In this document: in pieces, positions 1-6,836 of the stretch
Numbering within the stretch: position 1 is the stretch's first letter
Layout: every line of letters starts with the position of its first letter
NCBI GenBank assembly: GCA_002329405.1
Contig: DCTE01000213.1
Coordinates: 1,033 to 17,162 of the forward strand
Direction: 5' to 3'
Source: Ruminococcaceae bacterium UBA1448
Lineage (GTDB): Bacteria; Bacillota; Clostridia; Oscillospirales; Ruminococcaceae
DNA: 16,130 nt
The notes under the pieces: model-generated
Told to the model about the DNA's origin: nothing
Seen by the model: only the letters and a program-made list of their open reading frames with translations
The model's database searches: none
Position numbers and translations under genes: made by a program

Positions 1-1
1 T

Positions 2-913
2 CAGATGGACGGCGCGATCCTGGTAGTTTCCGCGGCTGACGGCCCGATGCCGCAGACCCGTGAGCACATCCTGCTTGCCCGTCAGGTAGGCGTTCCGTAT
101 ATCGTTGTCTTCATGAACAAGGTTGACCAGGTTGACGACGAAGAGCTGCTGGACCTCGTCGAGATGGAAATCCGTGAGCTGCTTTCCGAGTACGAATTCC
201 CGGGCGACGACGTTCCGATCATCCGTGGTACCGCTCTGGGTGCTCTGGAATGCACCTCTCAGGATGTCAATGATCCTGCTTACAAGTGCATCCTCGACCT
301 GATGGACGCTGTTGACGAGTATATTCCTACTCCTGACCGTGCTGCTGACAAGCCCTTCCTGATGCCTGTTGAGGACGTTATGACCATTTCTGGTCGTGGT
401 ACTGTTGCTACCGGCCGTGTTGAGAGAGGCACTATCAAGGTTGGCGACGCTGTTGAAATCGTTGGCCTGAAGGAAGAAAAAGGTACTTCCACCGTTACTG
501 GTCTGGAAATGTTCAGAAAGACTCTGGACTATGCTGAGGCTGGTGACAACGTTGGTGCTCTGCTCCGTGGTGTTCAGAGAAACGAGATCGAAAGAGGCCA
601 GGTTATTGCTAAACCCGGTTCCGTTCATCCTCACACCAAATTCCATTGCCATGTTTACGTTCTGAAGAAAGAGGAAGGCGGACGTCATAAACCCTTCTTC
701 ACCAACTACAGACCTCAGTTCTACTTCCGTACAACTGACGTTACCGGTATCATCACTCTGGCTGAAGGTACTGAAATGGCTATGCCCGGCGATAACCTCG
801 ACTTTGATGTCGAGCTGATCACCCCCATCGCTATGGAAGAAGGTCTGCGCTTCGCTATCCGTGAAGGCGGCAGAACCGTTGGTTCCGGCGTTGTTTCTTC
901 CATCGCTGAATAA
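2..913 (+). CDS. tuf: Elongation factor Tu, 5'-truncated by the window edge
   Basis: EF-Tu is the GTPase that delivers aminoacyl-tRNA to the ribosomal A site in the cytoplasm. The reading frame enters at base 2, and 303 residues plus the stop are visible. A full EF-Tu is about 400 residues, so roughly 95 N-terminal residues (P-loop, switch regions, DCPGH) lie outside the window. Counting from the Met at base 5, the G4 motif NKVD is at residues 38-41, and the G5 region reads GTAL at 75-78 where many EF-Tus have GSAL. Beta-barrel domains 2 and 3 follow and are intact, ending in a typical GSGVVSSIAE. Optimal codons such as CGT and GTT fit very high expression. Proline codon choice switches inside the gene (see findings). 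An intrinsic terminator follows 31 bases after the stop, so this is the last gene of its transcript. The identification is certain. Confidence 0.98.
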   Translation, partial: QMDGAILVVSAADGPMPQTREHILLARQVGVPYIVVFMNKVDQVDDEELLDLVEMEIRELLSEYEFPGDDVPIIRGTALGALECTSQDVNDPAYKCILDLMDAVDEYIPTPDRAADKPFLMPVEDVMTISGRGTVATGRVERGTIKVGDAVEIVGLKEEKGTSTVTGLEMFRKTLDYAEAGDNVGALLRGVQRNEIERGQVIAKPGSVHPHTKFHCHVYVLKKEEGGRHKPFFTNYRPQFYFRTTDVTGIITLAEGTEMAMPGDNLDFDVELITPIAMEEGLRFAIREGGRTVGSGVVSSIAE

Positions 914-944
914 TTTTCTTTGATGGTTGAATAATTGAGCTTTT

Positions 945-978
945 AGGCGCTTCCAATTTTTGTTGGAAGCGCCTTTTT
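945..978 (+). terminator. Intrinsic terminator of tuf
   Basis: A perfect 12-bp stem (945-956 with 963-974, AGGCGCTTCCAA pairing with TTGGAAGCGCCT) encloses a 6-base loop and runs into TTTTT. It lies just after the tuf stop and separates tuf from the next promoter. Confidence 0.93.
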
Positions 979-999
979 GCAGCTTTGGCAGACAATTAC

Positions 1000-1028
1000 T
1001 TGACAAAGCCGGCTATTTGACGCACAAT
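1000..1028 (+). promoter_or_regulatory. Sigma-A-type promoter of the C26 hydrolase gene
   Basis: TTGACA at 1000-1005 is followed, 17 bases on, by CACAAT at 1023-1028 (4 of 6 matches to TATAAT). An alternative reading is TTGACG (1017-1022), 16 bases, TATTGT (1039-1044). Both versions place the -10 inside the palindrome at 1023-1045, so occupancy of that palindrome should block transcription. Confidence 0.6.
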
Positions 1029-1045
1029 AAGAATATCTTATTGTG
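1023..1045. promoter_or_regulatory. Perfect inverted repeat over the -10 region, probable operator
   Basis: CACAATAAGA and TCTTATTGTG are exact reverse complements separated by 3 bases. The repeat overlaps the promoter core and ends 28 bases before the start codon. No T-run follows it, so it is not a terminator. It looks like a binding site for a dimeric repressor. No regulator gene adjoins it, so I cannot name the protein. Confidence 0.7.
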
Positions 1046-1073
1046 AGATTTGTATGATAAAGGGGATAGAAAT

Positions 1074-1805
1074 ATGCTGAATCAAAAACCTGTTATTGCC
1101 ATCAGCTGTACGACAAATGCTGCCGGGCTTGCCGATACTCCTGCCCGTATGGTTCATAATCCAATGTCGTATTCAAATGCGATTGCAGCTGCGGGTGGAG
1201 TGCCGGTGCTTTGCCCAGAATGCTGCATCCGTGAATATGCAGAGATGTGTGACGCACTGTTGCTGTCAGGTGGGCAGGATGTGGACCCAACCTGGTATGG
1301 TGAAGAGGTACTCAATGATTCAGTGGTGATTGACCTGGCCCGTGATGCTTATGAGATGGAACTTTGCAGGGCTTTTCTCACCCGTAAAAAACCGATTATG
1401 GCGATCTGCCGCGGATTTCAGCTGCTGAATGTTGTGCTGGGCGGGACATTGTATCAGGATCTGCTGGCACAAATGGGATTTATTCACAGCAATTCAGAAA
1501 TCCGCCATCCATTTTATGCGGAAGAAGGCTCGGTTCTGTATCGGCTGTATGGTGAAGTATTCCGAGTTAATTCCACTCATCATCAGGCAGTAAGGGATCT
1601 TGGAAAGGGACTCCGGGTTACCGGGCGTTCGATTGAGGGAATCATCGAAAGCTATGAATCAAGTGATCCGCAGCAGCTGATCTGGGGGACTCAGTTTCAC
1701 CCGGAACGGCTGACAGGTGCCCAGTGGGATGATCGGACACCGGATTTTGCTGATTATTTTTCTGCTTTTATCGCAGAAGTAGGACGTATCCGTAATAGCG
1801 GCTGA
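1074..1805 (+). CDS. Class I glutamine amidotransferase-like hydrolase (peptidase C26, gamma-glutamyl-GABA hydrolase-like)
   Basis: This is a 243-residue cytoplasmic enzyme of the C26/PuuD family, which hydrolyses gamma-glutamyl amide bonds (PuuD: gamma-glutamyl-GABA in putrescine breakdown). The nucleophile elbow AICRGFQ places Cys112 correctly and is followed by the family's NVVLGGTLYQD stretch. SGGQDVDP at 65-72 supplies the oxyanion region, and GTQFHPE at 205-211 gives catalytic His209 and Glu211, so the triad is complete. I chose the ATG at 1074 because AAGGGGA sits 7 bases upstream; a TTG at 1050 in the same frame has no such site and would begin inside the promoter zone. The gene stands alone, with its own promoter and operator-like palindrome. 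No putrescine-pathway neighbours are visible, so the true substrate is open. Family assignment is firm; the exact activity is inferred. Confidence 0.9.
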   Translation: MLNQKPVIAISCTTNAAGLADTPARMVHNPMSYSNAIAAAGGVPVLCPECCIREYAEMCDALLLSGGQDVDPTWYGEEVLNDSVVIDLARDAYEMELCRAFLTRKKPIMAICRGFQLLNVVLGGTLYQDLLAQMGFIHSNSEIRHPFYAEEGSVLYRLYGEVFRVNSTHHQAVRDLGKGLRVTGRSIEGIIESYESSDPQQLIWGTQFHPERLTGAQWDDRTPDFADYFSAFIAEVGRIRNSG

Positions 1806-1834
1806 TCGGGCGGGGCTCTGCAATTTTTTGCCGA

Positions 1835-1863
1835 TTGACTCTTTGTATCAAAATTGTTATAAT
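1835..1863 (+). promoter_or_regulatory. Sigma-A promoter of the ene-reductase gene
   Basis: TTGACT (1835-1840), a 17-base spacer and a perfect TATAAT (1858-1863) lie 50 bases before the start codon. Transcription should begin near 1870, leaving a leader of about 43 bases. This rules out the longer in-frame start at 1835, which coincides with the -35 box. Confidence 0.88.
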
Positions 1864-1912
1864 ATACTTGGTAATATTATGCAGAAATTTGAACAGAAGG
1901 GATTGGTCTGAA

Positions 1913-3907
1913 ATGAAGTATCAAAAGCTGTTTACGCCGGTCAGTATCGGGAATGTTCAGCTGAAAAACCGTTTTGCACTTGCACCAATGGGGCCGCTCG
2001 GCCTGGGCGATGCAAGCGGCGGTTTTAATCAGCGCGGCATTGATTACTATACCGAGCGCGCCAAGGGCGGCACCGGCCTAATAATCACCGGTGTAACCTT
2101 TGTCGACAATGAAGTTGAAGAGCATGGCATGCCCAACTGTCCCTCCCCGACCTATGATTCGGTTCATTTCACCCGCACAGCCCGTGAGATGACTGAACGG
2201 ATTCACGCTTATGGTTCCAAGGTGTTTTTGCAGATGTCTGCTGGTTTTGGACGGGTCACAATCCCAACCAACCTGGGCGAATATCCGCCGGTTGCGCCTT
2301 CTCCGATTCCCCACAGATGGCTGGATAAGATCTGCCGTGAACTGACGGTCGATGAAATCCACAAGATCGTCAAGTCGTTCGGCCTGGGTGCTTATAATGC
2401 CAAACGCGCCGGTTTTGACGGGGTACAGATTCATGCGGTCCATGAAGGGTATCTGCTCGACCAGTTCGCGATCTCAATGTTTAACCATCGTACCGATGAA
2501 TATGGCGGATGTCTGGAAAACCGTCTTCGTTTTGCCAAAGAGGTTGTAGAAGAGATCAAGGCCAGATGCGGCCAGGACTTTGTTGTCACCCTGCGATTCA
2601 GTCCCAAGAGCATGATCAAGGACTGGAGAGTCGGTGCGCTGCCGGGTGAGGAATTTACCGAAATGGGCCGCGATCTGCCGGAAGGCATTGAAGCGGCGAA
2701 ACTGCTGGTCAAATATGGATATGATGCGCTGGACGTCGATGTCGGTTCTTACGACGCCTGGTGGTGGAGCCATCCCCCGATGTATCAGGAAAAGGGGCTC
2801 TATCGCGCATATGCAAAGCTGGTAAAGGATGCAGTTGATGTGCCGGTCATCCTTGCCGGACGGATGGATAACCCGGATATGGCACTTGCATCGCTGGAAA
2901 ATGGTGACTGCGATATTATTTCGCTGGGACGGCCGCTGTTGGCTGACCCGGATTATGTAAAGAAACTGCGCTGCGGGAAAACAGATGAAATCCGTCCCTG
3001 CATCTCCTGCCAGGAAGGCTGCATGGGCCGTATCCAGAACTATTCGATGCTCAACTGTGCGGTCAACCCGCAGGCATGTAAAGAAGGCCCGAATGCCTAC
3101 CGTCCGATTTTCCGCAGCCGAAAGGTTATGGTCATTGGCGGCGGTGTCGCCGGATGTGAGGCGGCGCGGGTGCTGGCAATCCGCGGTCATAAGCCGGTGC
3201 TGTTCGAAAAGACCGGTGTACTTGGCGGCAACCTGATTCCCGGCGGAGCACCTTCCTTCAAGGAAGACGACATCGCCCTGGCAAAATGGTATGCCCGTCA
3301 GATGGAATTGCTGGGCGTTGAAGTCCATATGAATACCGAAGTGACCAAAGAGATGGTTCTGTCGGGCGGTTATGATACCGTCATCGTTGCGACTGGTTCC
3401 ACCCCGAAGGTATTTAGCCTTGGCGATGATGAAAAGGTATATACGGCGGCTGATGTACTCACCGGCGCAAAAGATTCCGGTGAAACAACGGTTATTGTCG
3501 GCGGCGGTCTGGTCGGACTGGAACTGGCACTTGATCTGGCGGAAAAAGGCAAGAAGGTTACGGTTGTTGAAGCAATGGACAAGCTGCTTGCTGTCAATGG
3601 CCCGATCTGCTCAGCTAATAAGGAAATGCTGCTGGAAATGGTTCCCTTTAAAGGCGTAAACGTCGTCTGCGGTGCACGGGTCAAGGGCTATACCGGTGGT
3701 CAGCTCAGCTACGAAAAGGATGGGGAGAATCATTCCATCCCGGCAGACAGTGTCATTCTGGCGGTCGGTTACCGTGAAGAGAAGACGCTGTATGAGGAAT
3801 TGCAGTACGAAATTCCTGATATTTACCTGTTGGGCGATGCAAAGAATGTTTCCAACATCATGTATGCCATCTGGGATGCGTTTGAGGTTGCAAACCATAT
3901 CGACTGA
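1913..3907 (+). CDS. FMN/4Fe-4S/FAD ene-reductase (2-enoate / 2,4-dienoyl-CoA reductase family)
   Basis: This 664-residue cytoplasmic flavoenzyme is related to 2-enoate reductase, FadH and the Bai ene-reductases, which use NAD(P)H to reduce activated C=C bonds. Residues 1-355 form an old-yellow-enzyme TIM barrel with LKNRFALAPMG at 17-27, the HAVHEGYLLDQF active-site stretch (His174, His177, Tyr180) and RTDEYGG at 193-199. Next comes a 4Fe-4S site, Cys363-x2-Cys366-x3-Cys370-x11-Cys382, the spacing known from FadH. An FAD-binding GGGVAG lies at 409-414 and an NAD(P)H-binding GGGLVG at 530-535, with a closing LLGD at 639-642. All cofactor sites look intact. The ATG at 1913 follows AGAAGGGA and the promoter; an upstream in-frame extension is rejected. 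The gene is monocistronic. The substrate (enoate, enone, steroid or other) cannot be read from the sequence. Confidence 0.93.
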   Translation: MKYQKLFTPVSIGNVQLKNRFALAPMGPLGLGDASGGFNQRGIDYYTERAKGGTGLIITGVTFVDNEVEEHGMPNCPSPTYDSVHFTRTAREMTERIHAYGSKVFLQMSAGFGRVTIPTNLGEYPPVAPSPIPHRWLDKICRELTVDEIHKIVKSFGLGAYNAKRAGFDGVQIHAVHEGYLLDQFAISMFNHRTDEYGGCLENRLRFAKEVVEEIKARCGQDFVVTLRFSPKSMIKDWRVGALPGEEFTEMGRDLPEGIEAAKLLVKYGYDALDVDVGSYDAWWWSHPPMYQEKGLYRAYAKLVKDAVDVPVILAGRMDNPDMALASLENGDCDIISLGRPLLADPDYVKKLRCGKTDEIRPCISCQEGCMGRIQNYSMLNCAVNPQACKEGPNAYRPIFRSRKVMVIGGGVAGCEAARVLAIRGHKPVLFEKTGVLGGNLIPGGAPSFKEDDIALAKWYARQMELLGVEVHMNTEVTKEMVLSGGYDTVIVATGSTPKVFSLGDDEKVYTAADVLTGAKDSGETTVIVGGGLVGLELALDLAEKGKKVTVVEAMDKLLAVNGPICSANKEMLLEMVPFKGVNVVCGARVKGYTGGQLSYEKDGENHSIPADSVILAVGYREEKTLYEELQYEIPDIYLLGDAKNVSNIMYAIWDAFEVANHID

Positions 3908-3932
3908 TATTGAAAAAATTGTATACAGCATG

Positions 3933-3966
3933 AACGGGCGGTCAGTATCAACTGGCCGCCCGTTTT
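3933..3966 (+). terminator. Intrinsic terminator of the ene-reductase gene
   Basis: A 14-bp stem (3933-3946 with 3951-3964, one G-T pair) has a 4-base loop and ends in TTTT. It lies between two convergent genes. On the minus strand the stem is not followed by a clear T-run, so it mainly serves the plus-strand gene. Confidence 0.85.
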
Positions 3967-3983
3967 GCGGGTAATTTTTTCGA

Positions 3984-4940
3984 TCAGGTATCCTGCATCA
4001 ACAGGTCGGTACGTTGTTGTCGAACGGTTTGCAGCTGTCCGGTACAGTTTTCCAGTCCCATTTCCAGCTGCCGGACTGCGGAAGAGATCTGATCCCGTGT
4101 TTTTTGAGCCTGGAACAGGGAATCGTTGATCCTGTCCAGTACCAGCCAGTCAGCGATCAGCCCGTCAAAAGCAAAATCTGCAAATTTCAGAAAATCACTG
4201 ATCTGTACCGAAATGTCAGCCCGGATAGAGATGTCGGAAAGTTCTTTTTGGAAAGAATGGATCTGTCGTTGAAGGGTACAGGTCAGCTGGGAAGCGTCAT
4301 CCAGATTGCCATGTTTGGCAAGGTCAGAAATCAGACCGCCGCCGACCAGATCGAATGTCCCCCAGCTTTTGGCGTTTTGCAGCTTTTCAATGATGGCACC
4401 AGTAGTCCAAAGTGCACTCTTTCCTGCATGGACGGCTTGTTCCAGCTCGGACCGCTGACTGGATAGCAATGTGATCTGACTGTCATAACCGGTTAGCTTT
4501 TCAGATGGTTCGCCGCCAATATCCAAAATTATCTGTGCTTTCTGAGCAAGCAGCGATTCCAGTTTCTGCCGTGCCAGATGTCCGTTGGCAACCTGACGCT
4601 CCAGCTGAAGGATTTGTTGATTGTATGTTTGCGATTCGGCAGACGCGGCGTCATACTTAGCATCAGCTTCTTTCACTATGGTTTTGCAGATGTCCAGTTT
4701 CTGCCGGCGACCGGGCAGCAGTTTGGTCAAAAGGACGTTCAATGCGCCCGTTTGCAGACGGTATAGCTCGGAGCGGCGGTCATCCCGTTCCTGTTTGGCT
4801 GCCGATACCTTTTTAGACAGTTCGTTTCGTTTGTTTTCAAGTGCGTCCAACTGGTTTTTGCGGGCCTGAAAATCAGCTGCCTGTGCGCTGACCTGCCGGA
4901 TTTGCTGGTTGAGCTGTTGCAGGGAAATATTGTCTTCCAT
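3984..4940 (-). CDS. Uncharacterised coiled-coil protein
   Basis: This 318-residue protein has no signal peptide and no membrane segment. It is rich in Gln, Leu, Lys, Glu and Ala. Long helical stretches at roughly residues 1-75, 90-195 and 230-315 look like coiled coils. Between them is a Gly-rich patch, WGTFDLVGGGLISDLAKH, near residues 200-220, which looks like the conserved core. I have a vague memory of similar W-G-T-x-D / GGG / D-x-x-K-H motifs in unnamed Firmicute proteins, but I know no function. I chose the ATG at 4940 because an AAAGG site lies about 9 bases upstream and because the longer frame to 5000 begins inside the promoter. The gene is alone, convergent with the ene-reductase and divergent from the YdcF-like gene. 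Confidence 0.82.
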   Translation of the reverse strand: MEDNISLQQLNQQIRQVSAQAADFQARKNQLDALENKRNELSKKVSAAKQERDDRRSELYRLQTGALNVLLTKLLPGRRQKLDICKTIVKEADAKYDAASAESQTYNQQILQLERQVANGHLARQKLESLLAQKAQIILDIGGEPSEKLTGYDSQITLLSSQRSELEQAVHAGKSALWTTGAIIEKLQNAKSWGTFDLVGGGLISDLAKHGNLDDASQLTCTLQRQIHSFQKELSDISIRADISVQISDFLKFADFAFDGLIADWLVLDRINDSLFQAQKTRDQISSAVRQLEMGLENCTGQLQTVRQQRTDLLMQDT

Positions 4941-4971
4941 CAGGACCATCCTTTCGTCTTGATCTTGTTTG

Positions 4972-5000
4972 AGTATAGCATTCGGTATGACTGTTGTCAA
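4972..5000 (-). promoter_or_regulatory. Sigma-A promoter of the coiled-coil gene
   Basis: Read on the minus strand: TTGACA (5000-4995), a 17-base spacer, then TATACT (4977-4972), with the start codon 31 bases downstream. It is nearly consensus and lies back to back with the plus-strand promoter around 5046. Confidence 0.87.
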
Positions 5001-5042
5001 TCGGAGGGGAAGGAGAACGGACTTCCGAAAAGCGGAATTTTG

Positions 5043-5051
5043 TGTTATACT
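5043..5051 (+). promoter_or_regulatory. Extended -10 promoter of the ydcF-dnaD-dnaI-like operon
   Basis: TGTTATACT is an extended -10 element (TG, one base, TATACT at 5046-5051). The -35 at the expected place (5023-5028, TTCCGA) is poor, which fits reliance on the extended -10. Transcription would start near 5058, leaving a leader of about 30 bases. Confidence 0.62.
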
Positions 5052-5089
5052 ATATACGGGAGTTTTTCACCTGTTGGAGGTATTCAGAT

Positions 5090-5866
5090 ATGTTTTGGCT
5101 CATATTGGGCGGTTTGATCATTTTATATTGCCTGGTGGTTCGTATCCGGCTGGGCAGAGTGCGCTTTGCTGTGATAGCCGCAGCTGGTGGTTTGGCAATG
5201 ATACTGCTTGGTGGATTGATTCTGCTGTTTCCTTACTGGCTGCCGGTCTGGATTTTGCAGCTGGCAGCAGTGACTGGGCTTGTTATCCTGTGCGGTGCCG
5301 AATTGATGGTCTTTGCCGGGAGCCTGTCGGGAAAGGCAGGGACTGCCAGTAAACAGCCGGTTCAGTATACGGTCGTGCTTGGAAGCGGGCTGAAAAAAGG
5401 CAATCAGATGACCTCGACTTTGATTGAACGGCTTTCACTGGCGGAAAAACTGTACCAGGGTGAGTATGTCATCCTGTCCGGCGGTCAGACCCGGCATGAG
5501 ACTGCTGTAGAAGCGGATGTAATGGCCCAATGGCTGCTGAAAAGAGAAAAGATACCCGCCCGGAATCTGCTGCTGGAAAGAGAGTCGGTCAATACCCGTC
5601 AGAATCTGTGCAATACCCGCCGGATGCTCGGAGATCAACCATTGCCGGCAGGACAGGTGCGGATTGTGACGAGTGATTTCCATTGCTGGCGGACAGCCCG
5701 GCTGGCCGCTGCCTGTGGGCTGTCCGGTGCGACGCTCTGTGGAAGCCGGACGATGGCACTGATTGCGCCGCTGTACCATTTGCGGGAGACGCTGGCCATC
5801 GTATATGGCGCACTGCGCGGTGATAACACACAGAGAAATACAAGAGGGGAGAAAGAAGAGGGATGA
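5090..5866 (+). CDS. YdcF/SanA-like DUF218 membrane protein
   Basis: The protein has 258 residues. Three hydrophobic segments (about 2-17, 26-48 and 50-76) form an N-terminal membrane region, and a DUF218 domain follows from about residue 92. Domain hallmarks are VVLGSGL at 95-101, ILSGGQ at 128-133, the acidic EADVMAQWLL stretch at 141-150, RESVNTRQN at 164-172 and VTSDFHCWR at 193-201. Family members such as SanA and ElyC are linked to cell-envelope homeostasis, but the biochemical reaction is unknown, so no reaction is claimed. The ATG at 5090 has GGAGG 9 bases upstream; a longer frame from 4994 overlaps the divergent promoter and is rejected. The 3' end overlaps the next start in ATGA, so the two are translationally coupled. 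The low-complexity tail after residue 245 has no evident role. Confidence 0.9.
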   Translation: MFWLILGGLIILYCLVVRIRLGRVRFAVIAAAGGLAMILLGGLILLFPYWLPVWILQLAAVTGLVILCGAELMVFAGSLSGKAGTASKQPVQYTVVLGSGLKKGNQMTSTLIERLSLAEKLYQGEYVILSGGQTRHETAVEADVMAQWLLKREKIPARNLLLERESVNTRQNLCNTRRMLGDQPLPAGQVRIVTSDFHCWRTARLAAACGLSGATLCGSRTMALIAPLYHLRETLAIVYGALRGDNTQRNTRGEKEEG

Positions 5867-6822
5867 CATTGAAAACAAAACTGCCTAGTTTTGTGGCGGT
5901 ACCTTCCGAGATTATCGACGAGCATCTCGGCAAGGCAAGCGGGCTGTATATCAAAGTGATTTTGTACATCCTGCGGACCAATAAAATCGACCCGCCGGTC
6001 ATCGCGGCAGTTCTTTCTGTCCCGGTAAGCGATGTAGAGGAGGCAATCCGCTACTGGACCAGCAGTGGTATCCTGCCTGCCCAGGAGGTGGAACGTCAGC
6101 TGGAAAGCGGTAAAAAGCAGCAGGCACAGGCTGCACAGCCGCCACGAACTGGTTCTGCCCAGTCTCCTGAAGCGGTTGATACTTCCCATTTCAAAGTCAG
6201 TGCCGACCGGGAGGAAGTACGTTTTCTGCTGACAACGGCTGAACAGATTCTCGGCCGTCCGCTCTCATCGACTGAACAGAAAGGTTTTGTATTCTTTCTG
6301 GAGGAATACGACCTGCCGGCGGATGTGATTGTAATGGCAGTGGAGTTTTGCTGCATGCACGACCGGGGCAACTATCGGTATATTTCCAAATTGCTGGCCG
6401 GGTGGTATGAGCAGGGAATCAATACCCATCCTCTTGCCGAAGAATATATCCGTACCCAGACTGAACGGCTCAGTCACGAAGCCGAGGTGATGGAGGCGTT
6501 TGGCATCAAAAACAGGGGACTCACCACCGCCAACCGCAAATATATTATGCAGTGGTATCAGGACTACGGTTTTAATATTGAAATCATCCGTATGGCGTAT
6601 GAGCGTGCGATTGACCAGATCGGACAAGCTTCCTTTCCATATATCGGGAAAATTTTGCAAAACTGGCACAAGATGGGCTTTAAGACGCCGGAAGATATCC
6701 TCCGCGGCGACGTCAAGAAAAATACTGGCGGAGGAGGCAAATCCTCATCCGGGACAGGCAGCCCGTCTTATGATGTAGAGGCGTTTGCGCGGCAGGGATT
6801 TGATCTGCCGGATCTTGACTGA
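5863..6822 (+). CDS. DnaD-domain replication-initiation protein with two DnaD-like repeats
   Basis: This 319-residue protein belongs to the DnaD/DnaB family, which remodels the origin and helps load the replicative helicase in Firmicutes. Residues 1-72 look like the winged-helix domain. A Gln/Ala/Pro linker spans about 82-105. Two copies of the DnaD C-terminal module follow, one ending in YISKLLAGWYEQGINT (173-188) and one in YIGKILQNWHKMGFKT (260-275); these match the family's Y-I-x-x-I-L-x-x-W...G signature. A Gly/Ser stretch (288-300) leads to a short acidic tail. The start overlaps the ydcF-like stop (ATGA) and the stop lies 14 bases before the DnaI-like start. Pairing with a helicase-loader ATPase strongly supports a role in replication initiation or restart. 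Whether it corresponds to DnaD or DnaB of Bacillus is not decidable here. Confidence 0.93.
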   Translation: MTLKTKLPSFVAVPSEIIDEHLGKASGLYIKVILYILRTNKIDPPVIAAVLSVPVSDVEEAIRYWTSSGILPAQEVERQLESGKKQQAQAAQPPRTGSAQSPEAVDTSHFKVSADREEVRFLLTTAEQILGRPLSSTEQKGFVFFLEEYDLPADVIVMAVEFCCMHDRGNYRYISKLLAGWYEQGINTHPLAEEYIRTQTERLSHEAEVMEAFGIKNRGLTTANRKYIMQWYQDYGFNIEIIRMAYERAIDQIGQASFPYIGKILQNWHKMGFKTPEDILRGDVKKNTGGGGKSSSGTGSPSYDVEAFARQGFDLPDLD

Positions 6823-6836
6823 GGGAGGTGCACCGG

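Noticed and set aside
1835..1912. 26-residue N-terminal extension of the ene-reductase
   Set aside because: Its start coincides with the -35 box of a clear promoter, and the ATG at 1913 matches the family N terminus.
2474..3328. 284-residue open frame on the minus strand opposite the ene-reductase gene
   Set aside because: It has no ribosome binding site, its Cys/His-rich composition is unlike any family I know, and it lies wholly over a gene with intact cofactor motifs.
4941..5000. 20-residue N-terminal extension of the coiled-coil protein
   Set aside because: The extension lies across the -35/-10 promoter elements, so it cannot be in the transcript.
4994..5089. 32-residue N-terminal extension of the YdcF-like protein
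   Set aside because: It overlaps both divergent promoters; the ATG at 5090 has GGAGG and begins directly with the membrane segment.
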